Shown: piece after piece, positions 26,201-35,072 of the stretch
Layout of the letters: the number at the start of each line of letters is the position of its first letter
Numbering within the stretch: the stretch's first letter is position 1
Source of the DNA: Neolentinus lepideus HHB14362 ss-1
Taxonomy: Eukaryota > Basidiomycota > Agaricomycetes > Gloeophyllales > Gloeophyllaceae
Direction of reading: 5' to 3'
Length of the DNA: 64,000 nt
Assembly: GCA_001632425.1 (NCBI GenBank)
Contig: KV425576.1
Span: 129,832-193,831 of the forward strand
Translations under genes and position numbers: made by a program
Notes under the pieces: generated by a model
Told to the model about the DNA's origin: nothing
Databases searched by the model: none
What the model saw: only the letters and a program-made list of their open reading frames with translations

Positions 26201-26755
26201 ATTGTGGAGAAGTTCGGGAGGCGCGTTTCGGTTAGTGGGGTGAAGGAAGAGCAGCCTCGACGATCCGAGGATTCGAGTAGTGCGTACCACAGCGCTAGAT
26301 CGTCCATCGTGAATAGTCTTCCGGATTCGCCTCAGAAACGCTGGCCGGGTAACGAGAAGGTGGTTAGCGTCGATGAGGCGAGGCGCCTCGGCAGGGAGGG
26401 CATAAGGGCCCTCTTCGGGAGAAGAGGGGAGAGGCTCAAGCTGGTGGCAGCAGGCGGGTGGAAAGAGCTCATGGGATTTTGCGATGCGTTTGCCGAAGTC
26501 GAAGTGGGTGAGAAGGGGGGATACCAGGCGTGGATCTCGCTTTTTGAAGAGCGGGCGGGAATATCCATGGTCCTCGAGATGTCGCCTTCTCAGCCCACTT
26601 CTCCTCTGAGCCCGAAGATGCCTGGTCATTTGCATATGCCTACTATCAAGGATGAGCATGTTGTGTCGACGTTTCACTTGCCGACTCCTACCGCCTTTGG
26701 GGAGATCGCTAGGAGCTGTAGGAGGGGTCTCGTTGGTGAAGGTGTTTGCGAATAA
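23206..26755 (+). CDS. Large Ser/Pro-rich hypothetical protein
   Basis: Four exons (23206-23730, 23779-24402, 24464-25807, 25850-26755) join in phase to give 1132 residues. The start at 23206 begins MDAFKQSE and is followed directly by a conserved-looking FTIEEFSDLCSTALDLRS segment; an in-frame ATG 41 codons upstream (23083) is possible but its peptide is low complexity. Most of the protein is Ser, Pro and charged residues with repeated PP, SP and TPP motifs and an acidic DDDDVDLDEF patch, so it is likely disordered and phosphorylated. A more ordered C-terminal region (VVSVDEARRLGREGIRALF, GWKELMGFCDAFAEVE, GYQAWISLFEERAGISMVLE) may be a small domain. The last intron (42 nt) skips a stop at 25820 and merges two open frames. 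No function can be assigned; the type is common in agaricomycetes. Confidence 0.65.
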
Positions 26756-27311
26756 TTTTAAAGGCATCCGCGGGTCGTAAGACTGCAAATGTGCTGGACC
26801 TTTTCTTCCTTTGTTGTTACATCGACGTTCTTTCTTTTGTGTATCGCTTGCTTTCTCTCGTTCGTATCACCTATATCCGTTCATGTTAGTAGGGCTCGCC
26901 CTCGTCCATTCTTTTCGTTACCCCGTGACCTTGTTTATATGTACTTTGATCGTTTCGTTCACCGTCTTTCGTTAACTTATGGTGACTGTGTTGTTTAATA
27001 TGTACCATTTGCATGGAGGTGTTTTGTGAGGAGAAGTACTTTTCTATAGGATAGTTCAGATTAGTCAGTAACATAATACCAAAGAATTTAAATTTGTATC
27101 ATTCCTTGTCTCATTCATTGCTAGGCTTTGGGGGCGAATCACGGATATGAAACATAGAGCTGCACTATAGAAGGCATTTGCCGGTTGTTTGCCGGATTAC
27201 GTAGATCTCTCATGTCGATCATAACACGGCCGCTGATGCCTCCACTTTTCAAGTGCCTATCGTGCCCCTCGTACGAGCCTTCCCAGGAACTCAACCTCGA
27301 CCACACTGACG
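26756..27311. other. Intergenic, HEM3 promoter side
   Basis: About 555 bp. The left part is T-rich and probably 3' UTR of the Ser/Pro-rich protein gene. No further gene or structured element recognised. Confidence 0.45.
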
Positions 27312-28441
27312 ATGGCAACTTCTGAATTCTCTCGACGGAAATTCGTACTGGCGTCGCGAGCGTCCAAGCTGGCCCAGATACAGACCAATATCGTCCGCGA
27401 TGCCCTCCAGGCAGCGTTCCCAGATCTCACATTCGAAACATCCTTCATGTCCACGGAAGGTGACAAGAATCAGTCGCAAGCTCTCTACCTTCTAGGCGGT
27501 AAATCGTTATGGACGAAAGAGCTCGAAGTCGCGATGCTGGAGAATGTGGTGGACATGCTGGTGCACAGCTGCAAAGACGTGCCGACTGTCCTGCCAGACG
27601 GCTGTGAGCTCGGTGCGATATTGGAGAGAGAGGATCCCGTCGATGTACTCGTGGTGAAGGAGGGCTTGCCGTACAAGACGCTGGGGGACCTGCCGGACGG
27701 GAGTGTGGTGGGCACGAGCAGTGTTAGACGGGTCGCTCAGCTACGGAGGAAGTTTCCCAAACTCGTGTTCTTGGATGTGGTGAGCATATATGCGTCTATC
27801 CTTTTTACACTGAACCCACATCATGTCCCATGATGCAAGCGCGGAAACTTGTACGTCTACCTTAGCTATCACCCTTGTATGCGCCAATTATAATATGCCG
27901 CCCATACAGGAACACCCGACTAGCCAAGCTCGATGCCCCCGACGGCGCCTACTCCGCCATCATCCTCGCAAAGGCTGGCATGGTGCGCCTCGGCTTAGAT
28001 TCACGTATCACAAGCGACCTTGCACCACCAGCTCTCTACCACGCCGTCAGTCAAGGCGCGCTCGCGGTCGAGATCCGGTCAAACGACACCGAGGCGCGCA
28101 AGATTTGTGCGGCGCTGACGCACCGGCCGACGCTGCTCAAATGCCTGGCGGAGCGGTCGTGCCTACGCGTGCTCGAGGGCGGGTGCAGTGTCCCTGTCGG
28201 CGTGTTCACGGAGTTGACGGGAGAGGGCAGTATGAGCATTACGGGGTGTGTTACATCGATTACGGGCGAAGCGCATGTTGAGCACACGTTGACGGGAAAG
28301 GTTGCGTCTGTCGAGGAGGCGGAGAAGCTTGGGGCCCAGCTGGCGAAAGTGCTTATGGAGACGGGTGCGAAGGCTATACTCGACGATATCGCGGTGGACA
28401 GACAGAAGCGCATCGGGGAGGATAAGACAGCAGCATCGTAG
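27312..28441 (+). CDS. HEM3: Porphobilinogen deaminase (hydroxymethylbilane synthase)
   Basis: Three exons (27312-27779, 27840-27850, 27910-28441) give 336 residues. The enzyme joins four porphobilinogens into hydroxymethylbilane, the third step of haem synthesis, in the cytosol. The N-terminus has the family signature [22 protein letters not shown] and HSCKDVPT follow, the latter carrying the catalytic aspartate (D89). [14 protein letters not shown] holds the cofactor-binding arginines. The dipyrromethane cofactor cysteine is C252 in [11 protein letters not shown]. Exon 2 is only 11 nt, yet it is needed to encode the invariant RGNLNTRL segment together with its neighbours, so the microexon is certain. 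It is the only haem-pathway gene in the window. Confidence 0.96.
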
Positions 28442-28872
28442 TTTTTATCACATATTTATTGTGTACATCTGTAGGCAGCTGTGGAACATAGAAGCACAAA
28501 AACATACAAGTCCTCCTGCTCAACCCATGGATTACACCACTATCTTCATTTGCGCACTACAAGACCAAGTCCGCACGCGTCCTTTTATGTCTCTCGCCGT
28601 CTCATGGCGAAAGTGCCGACAGAAAATGCACCCCAATAGCGACGAACGAGAAGTCCTTCTTCGACTCCGCGAGCGCTTGCGCGTCCCAGCTTTAAATTCG
28701 GGATAACAAGTGACTCTAGAGCGGAGGCGGTAAAGACATTGAAAAAAACCGAAATCTATTCTTTCTCTCCTTATATAGCCCACGGATATTTGCGCGTGTT
28801 TGTTCTTGAGTACCGAGGCGGTGGTGGCGGCGGCTTTTGTTCAGCTGCCGGGCACCTCTCTCTTTATTGTAC
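28442..28872. other. Intergenic, UBE2W promoter side
   Basis: About 430 bp between two plus-strand genes. A tatata motif near 28771 about 100 bp before the next start could be a TATA element. Nothing else seen. Confidence 0.4.
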
Positions 28873-29798
28873 ATGGCTGCTATCGCATCGCGGAGGCTGG
28901 CGAAGGAGCTGAAGGAGATACATACGCAGGGATGCCCCGTCGGTGCGTGCAATTGCTCGCCCACTAATACCCTGAAGCCTAACCGGGATCACGATCCGTC
29001 CAGGCATACAGCTGCTCAGCGCCGACAACTTTGAGGAATGGCACTTGTCGCTGGAGGTGATGGGCGAGAGCCAGTACCAGGTGCACTTGATGGGCTCACA
29101 TGCCGCGTGTTCGTGTGCTGATTGCCAGGTCAGGGTGAAGTATTCGCGCTCAAGTTTCGTTTCGAGTCTCAGTACCCAATCTCCGCGCCTGCGGTCCAGT
29201 TCATTGTGAACGAGAGATACACGTCCCCTGTGCATCCGGTGTGTTTCTCTTTGAAGCGTCAACGTGAACCTGATAATGAAAGCTAAAGACACCTCCAGCA
29301 TGTCTATTCTAATGGTCATGTACGTTTGAATGGAAGCGCGCAGCGCCCATGCGAATAAGCGCTTATGACTCCTCAGATCTGTGCATCAATCCTTGGCAAC
29401 GAGTGGTCACCCGTGCTGAGCGTGATTGGGGTCTGCGTGACGCTGCAGAGCATGCTGGCTTCGTGCAAGGTCAGCTCCCGCCACTCATACTCAGGGATCA
29501 CCCAATAATCGTTTCGTCCGCCATCTGCAGAAGAAGGAGCGGTGCGTACATTAGGATCGTCAAGCATGCAATAATCTTTGACAATTTATACCGCCACAGC
29601 CCACCTGACAATGACCGCTACGTGCGCCACGCACCGGATAATCCAAAGCAGGTCCGTATCATTTCTTGACTGTGGGTCCTTCCCAGCTGACCTTGAAACA
29701 GACAAGATTTCATTATCACGGCAAGCACTGCTTCTCTATTATTTCTTCCCATTCGAACACTAACGACGATCGTGATCGGTGGCACAGATGATACGTGA
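28873..29798 (+). CDS. UBE2W: Ubiquitin-conjugating enzyme E2 W
   Basis: Nine exons (28873-28942, 29004-29080, 29134-29238, 29299-29319, 29377-29469, 29531-29541, 29600-29651, 29702-29720, 29788-29798) give 152 residues, the usual E2-W size. UBE2W attaches ubiquitin to the alpha-amino group of substrates rather than to lysine. Diagnostic sequence is FRFESQYPISAPAVQF, PVHPHVYSNGHICASILG (active cysteine C93), NEWSPVLSVIGVCVTLQSML and PPDNDRYVRHAPDNPKQ. Exons of 21, 11, 19 and 11 nt are required to rebuild the fold. The last intron (29721-29787) starts with GC rather than GT; using it gives the expected C-terminus HYHDDT, whereas reading through gives an unrelated tail. All other introns are GT-AG. 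Confidence 0.93.
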
Positions 29799-30314
29799 GT
29801 ACCCAGCTTAACTCTAGATGCGATCTCAGGCTGATACACGTTGCAGGGTATGATCTGGGACCCAGCGTTGCTTGTAATATACATAAATGAATGAATCGGT
29901 GCAATTTGGACTTTGCTGTTGATAGGTAAGAATGAGCTCGGGTGCTGTCTCTTTCTGGATCTCTTATATGGGCTGCGTATCTCACTGTATTGTCTCATTG
30001 TTGTCTTGCTGTGATTCATATAATCAACTAGCCCACGGCGCAGGAATCACTGACTGTATGCGCGGCGAGGTTATTGCTAGATGACCTTGCATTCCGCAGT
30101 GCGTCAACGATCGATAGAAGTACAACAGTTACATGAAGATCTCCGATAACCAAACTGGAGCGCATATGAAGACCAAGTATCTGAGTGCATAGTCAACGGA
30201 ATCTTATCAATCCCTTGGACACCTGACCATCCATAAATACCCAAATAGCATAGATAAGCACCCCTCCTGACGTACTCACTGCCGAGCTTTGGGCGGCACC
30301 CAAATACCACCGCC
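29799..30314. other. Intergenic, convergent gene ends
   Basis: About 515 bp between the 3' ends of UBE2W and the copper-fist gene. No coding or structural signal recognised. Confidence 0.45.
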
Positions 30315-31513
30315 TTACGCAGGATACCGCTCGTCGAGCGGTGGCAGAGCGGCTGTCATCCTAGTGACAAGCGGTTGAGCGGGCAACTCGACCCCTCCAT
30401 CGTAGTCAACACACGAACCGCATCCGGGGCAGTCTTCCCGGTCGTCCGACGCGTGCTCCGCGCCGCGGTGCTCGACGCACCCCGGGCACGCGCAGCGCAG
30501 GCCGCAACAGCACCCGGACCCGGCGAAGGACGTGAACGTGCTGAGGGGCGGGATCGTCAAGGGGCTCGCGGGGAGGGACGTCGCGAAGATCGGTGGGAGG
30601 TCGGGGCCGCGCTGGGCGTAGGTGGGAATCGGAAGCGTCGGGATGGATCTGGTGCGCTTGTGGGTGGGAGATGCGCCGTGGCTGGACCCGGGCGGGCTGT
30701 CGCGGGCGTGCTTGTTGTACCTACTCGTCTGCTCGAAAGGCGTGGCGGGAGGAGGCGGGAGGAAGAGGGGCTCTTCCCTGCAGCACAGCGCCGCCGCCTG
30801 TGCGAGGGCTGCGAGGCCCGAGTTCATTTGCCCGGCAGAGGAATCAGGCGGGGCGCCATCAGTTTCGTGGGCATTTTCCCCGGACATGCATTTGCAGTTT
30901 CGCGCACTGTCGCAGGGACAGGGACAGGGAAGGGTGTCCGCTATAACGAACGGATCAGTCGAACTCACTGAGAATAAGACAAAAAAACTGCTGCGAAAAC
31001 CTTTTTGCCTGGAGTGTGAAGGAAGGGAAGGGCCAGCAGGGAGAGCATCCTTTAATCCGTTGGGAAGTGCCGGTGCAATGGGAATAAATCTTCGTGCTGT
31101 AATAGATACTCGAGATGAGACCACCCATCACGCTGGAAGCCACAAAAGCTTTTTCACGCACACTTCGCACGGCTACCCGAGCCACTGGGCTCTGGAGCCT
31201 GGTCGGCGCTGTCCACGGCGCACGTACACTTGGTGTGCTTCTTCTTCACCTGTCGCAACTGACGACATCGCTCGCACTGGGAGATAGGCCGCCCCTTCTT
31301 CTTAATCTCATACAATGGTCGGTCGGTGTGGTTGCAGGACGAGGATCTGTGGCCCTTGATACAGGTCTCGCTAGAAGGGTATTGTTTGATTGGAGATCGA
31401 GCACCAGCGCCGCGCACACTCACCAGGCGAACTTCTTGTCGTTTACATAGACCTAGTCAGACGGGCATTAGTCTCCAGTAGACGTAGCAGACAGCGCGGA
31501 GATCACACACCAT
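30315..31513 (-). CDS. CUF1: Copper-fist transcription factor (Cuf1/Mac1/Ace1 family)
   Basis: Four exons (30315-31096, 31162-31370, 31424-31452, 31511-31513) give 340 residues. The first coding exon is only the ATG, and splicing adds VYVNDKKFAC to form the N-terminus. The copper fist occupies residues 1-40: CETCIKGHRSSSCNHTDRPL, then the minor-groove KKKGRP hook and CERCRQLRQ, with the zinc and copper ligands intact. Such proteins sense copper and bind promoters of metal uptake or detoxification genes. RRFIPIAPALPNGL follows, conserved in basidiomycete members. Downstream are two cysteine clusters: CPCPCDSARNCKC around the middle and CCCGLRCACPGCVEH near the end. The second is close to the CxCx4CxCx2Cx2H copper-sensing motif of Mac1 and Cuf1. 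A 33-nt in-frame stretch near 30985 might be an extra intron. Confidence 0.88.
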
Positions 31514-33039
31514 GAGAGCGCGAGGGAGAAGATCTGAGATACAAAAGCGCGAGCAGCCGTCGCAAAGAGCCTCAGGAGGTATCGCTATTGCGATGTTGAG
31601 GCCAGCGGGGAACTTCCATATGGGCGATCGGGCCTAATTCGGGTACCGCCGGTCCCGTGCTTACGTAACAGGCCTAGCGCGACAAACGTCTCGGAATGGC
31701 AACTGATGCGAGAGTATGGCGTCGAAAAGGCCTGAAATTCGCAAACCAGCTTGAGGGGGCAGGGGGCATCGGCGCATCAGTAGTACTGAGGGGGAATAGA
31801 CGTATATGCTTTTTGATCCGTCTCTTGTACCCGACGTCACGGAGTCTAGGGAAGTACGCAATCACTCAGTGACGGTGCGCAGAATCACATAGATGGAACC
31901 GAGGTAGCAGGAGATACATGTTCGGTCCGTTGGAAGAGAGCCTCGAGGAGACATGACAGTGATGTTCCTGTGCACTGGGATCACAACCGCTGAGAAATAA
32001 TTTATAAGCATCCTATAGCCCATACGTAAGTAAAGAAACCTACCTTGCTAGACAGGCCTAGGAAGATCACCTACCTCAGGGAGTTGTGGGCACCAATGTC
32101 TAAAGGCGTATGAAAGTGCAGCTGAGAAGGGGGGAGCCCTAAGACGAGTGGTGGTCCACGACAAGTATGCACAGCGGTAAGCAACCACAAAACAGTAGAT
32201 TTATTGCACCAGTCAGACGGTAGTAGTAACAAGGAATGCAGGTCGATCGATACAGTGATACGGTCGGATAGTATAGCTGCTTGACGTCGTGCAGCAGACG
32301 ACCCCGTCGCGTCGCACGAGTACCGTGGCATCAGGCCTCAGGGTTCACGATCAACGCGGACCGCAGACGAGGCGTCCATAAACGATGCCGAGGACGACAG
32401 AAACAACGGAGAGTAGGGTGCGCGCAGATGTTTCAAGAGGAGGTAAGAGCGTCGAAGTGCATAGGTCATGCAGCATGCAGAGTGTGACAGGCAACTGCCC
32501 CAGAGCTGGCCGTGTTTGTCAAGTTTCGCCGAGGAAGTATCAGGGAAACAGGATCGCAGCGGGCCAGTCGCGCATTGCAGAGATGTCGATGCCAACCGCC
32601 GACACGAGACAGGGAGTCGCTGGAGTAGTTGGGCCAGTAGAGAGACAGGCAGCTGGGCCGTGAGGCGAAAAGGCCTCACTCACGATTCGGTTAAGGTTGG
32701 TTACCGTAATTGGGTGCCCGGCCACGTGGCTAAGCGATTGATGCATCCGGACTTTGCGGCTCCAATTGCAATGGCCAGACATCCCCTACAAATGGTCTAG
32801 AAACGTCAATAAAACCGCCTCGACGCCTTCAGTTATTTCGTTTCAACCTGAAAGTGGGTCGACTGTTGTGTTCCAAGCTTGATGTAACAGACTTACACGG
32901 CCACAGCTCGATGCAATCCAGGCTACACGATTGGCTCAAGAAACCGACCGCCACTGCTGACAAACAGATGTAAATCCGGCTTATATCTGCTTATGCATTG
33001 CACCGACTCTTGACTCCACCACTCTCTACACTTTGCACG
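31514..33039. other. Divergent intergenic region, copper-fist gene / ISA1
   Basis: About 1.5 kb between two divergently transcribed genes. It should hold both promoters and the 5' UTR of the copper-fist mRNA. No open frame here has recognisable content. I did not find a convincing cluster of copper-response elements by eye. Confidence 0.45.
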
Positions 33040-33788
33040 ATGTCCATGTCGACCTGCATAGCTCGCGCCCACGGCGCACATAATGCTACCCGACTCCTTC
33101 TCGCACCTTCGTCGTCCAGCCACGGCCACTTTGTATTCATGGGCGTCCGGCGAGCTATGATGTCGGCATTGTCATCGGAGCAGCCTCGAGCGGGCCCGTC
33201 AAGACAGTCGGCCTCCGACCCCCCGCCTGTTGTCATCCCTTCAACAACGACTCCGCCAATATCGTCCGATGCGGCGTCGCCGCAGACCGTTGCGCGACCG
33301 CCCCGCGCACCCAAAGCAGAGAGGCCGAGGCCGACAATAAAGTCCACCAAGGCGGCGTTGACGATCGTACGTCCTCCTTTCTGCTGTCCAAGCACACTGA
33401 CTGACGGCTTGGATGCACCAGACACCCGGAGCTGTCCAGCGATTGAGGGCGCTGACGAGTGGGCCGACCCCACAGCTCCTCCGAATTGGAGTGCGGAACA
33501 AGGGCTGTGCAGGTCTCTCATACCATCTCGAGTACGTCGACAAGCCGGGAAAGTTCGACGAGGTCGTGGAGCAGGACGGGGTCAAGGTGCTCATAGACAG
33601 CAAAGCGCTCTTCTCGATAATCGGGAGCGAGATGGACTGGCATGAGGACGCACTGAGGTATGTGTTGTTGTATTCTTACTCTTCTCGGTTTCGAGTGCTG
33701 AGGTTTATGGGTTTGTAGCGCTCGCTTTGCATTCAAGAACCCTAATATCAAGGACGCATGCGGTTGCGGAGAATCATTCAATGTATAG
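33040..33788 (+). CDS. ISA1: Mitochondrial iron-sulfur assembly protein Isa1
   Basis: Three exons (33040-33366, 33422-33657, 33719-33788) give 210 residues. Isa1 is an A-type carrier that with Isa2 and Iba57 builds 4Fe-4S clusters in the mitochondrial matrix. The first 110 residues are rich in Arg, Ser, Ala and Pro with few acids at the start, consistent with a targeting peptide plus a spacer. The HesB/IscA domain follows: LRIGVRNKGCAGLSYHLEYV, DSKALFSIIGSEMDW and the C-terminal pair in DACGCGESFNV. All three conserved cysteines are present. The presequence is longer than in yeast; translation from a later in-frame ATG (about 33160) would shorten it. Confidence 0.93.
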
Positions 33789-34574
33789 TAGTCAATGTCT
33801 GTCACCATTTGCCTGTCCCATCTTTCGTGTCTTATTGTTATCCTACTTAGGACTGTAATATTGTATCCATATCGCGCTACCATAGATACATCACTACCTT
33901 GCATCACCATTCTTTGTGATCGTGGTTTGCTTTGGTAACTGCTGAGTACTGGCCCCTAGGCTCATAACCATCCACCTCCAGCGCAGTTGCTGGAATTTTG
34001 CCCCAATCTCGCTACGAGAGGGTGGTTACGAGCCTAACTGGACACATGCGGGCTGTTGAGCCGAGTTTGTTAAAAGTCGGATTCATTATAAGGGTGACTA
34101 GAAGAGGAGTAATTTTGTCTCCTTGAAGAGAAGTAGCTGCTAGAGTACGCATTGCTGGACATCTTGCGCAGGGAATGTGGAGCGACTAAAGCTCGAGAAA
34201 ACGCCGGCCGGTGTAGTGTATAAAACGTAGTCAAAGAACAATATGTATTCTTCAAGAAAGTCCTGTGCGAGCCGAGAACAAGCCGATGCGCTTACTTTAC
34301 TTTCTTCATGCGAGTACTCGCAGGGGTGACGATTCGGCCGCAGAGTAGGAATCGTGGCCCACCTTGACTCTAGCTTCCGAGTCCTCAATGACGGCGATAA
34401 GACCACAGAGCCCATTGAGGAATCGACTCACCGTCCTTACCCGCAACATCCATGTCCTGCCCGACTCCAATAATGACGCCGGCTCCGCACTCCAGCCCTC
34501 CGCATACCTCGCCATCTTCATATACCCGCCCACCTACGAGCACGAGCCACACCAACTCATCAACCCAACTGTAG
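33789..34574. other. Intergenic
   Basis: About 785 bp after ISA1. Minus-strand frames around 34070-34415 and a plus-strand frame around 34388-34690 are open but have no recognisable domain or splice-supported extension, so I call no gene here. Confidence 0.4.
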
Positions 34575-34904
34575 ATGGCTACGAGTGTCGTCACCTTTGC
34601 GGCGAGCGCTCAGACTGGAGACAATACTTCCCTCTCTGTTCACGTCAACTATGCACACGCGTTGCAGATCCGCGAAACAGAAACAATGCAACGTGAAGGA
34701 AGGCAATAAAATCAGGATCCAAGGTTCCAGAGACTTGCCCTCCATTCGCAGCAGTCAGATTATAGAGATGACATCGATCCCCGCATACGCTGGATATCTC
34801 ATTCGGGACTGTCGGAGCTGAGGCCTAAATGTAGAACGGCGGCGCAGATTGTTGACTTTTGCCGTTGTTGGAGGGATATCGCGGCGCCATTCCTGTATAT
34901 GTAG
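34575..34904 (+). CDS. Candidate short two-exon gene, unknown product
   Basis: A tentative model with exons 34575-34643 and 34716-34904 gives 85 residues. The second exon reads as well-behaved protein on the plus strand (DPRFQRLALHSQQSDYRDDI, DPRIRWISHSGLSELRPKC, then CWRDIAAPFLYM and a stop) and begins right after a stop codon at a good acceptor, which suggests true splicing. The first exon is weaker: its donor follows the phase but is not strong, and another upstream exon could be used. I do not recognise the family. It sits 168 bp before Rap1 on the same strand, so it could also be a 5' leader ORF of that transcript. Confidence 0.35.
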
Positions 34905-35072
34905 TATCCCGTACTCGAAGTAGAGGCAGAATTTCTCTTTTCTAGCGAAGCGTTCCCTCCTAGTGGTTGTCGACGCGGTGGTGGACGACAGGCTGTTTCG
35001 ACGCGAGTACTTACTTCGCCGAAGCGTGACAACGCGTCTTGTCACAAACGATCACTCTCGTCTCCCAACAGT

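Noticed and set aside
25919..26755. Separate gene from the second open frame
   Set aside because: A 42-nt intron from 25808 joins it in phase to the preceding exon, and the sequence before its first ATG (FFPRKATPDPQSSQLEIG) already reads as protein.
32998..33039. Earlier start for ISA1
   Set aside because: The open frame extends upstream of 33040 without an ATG.
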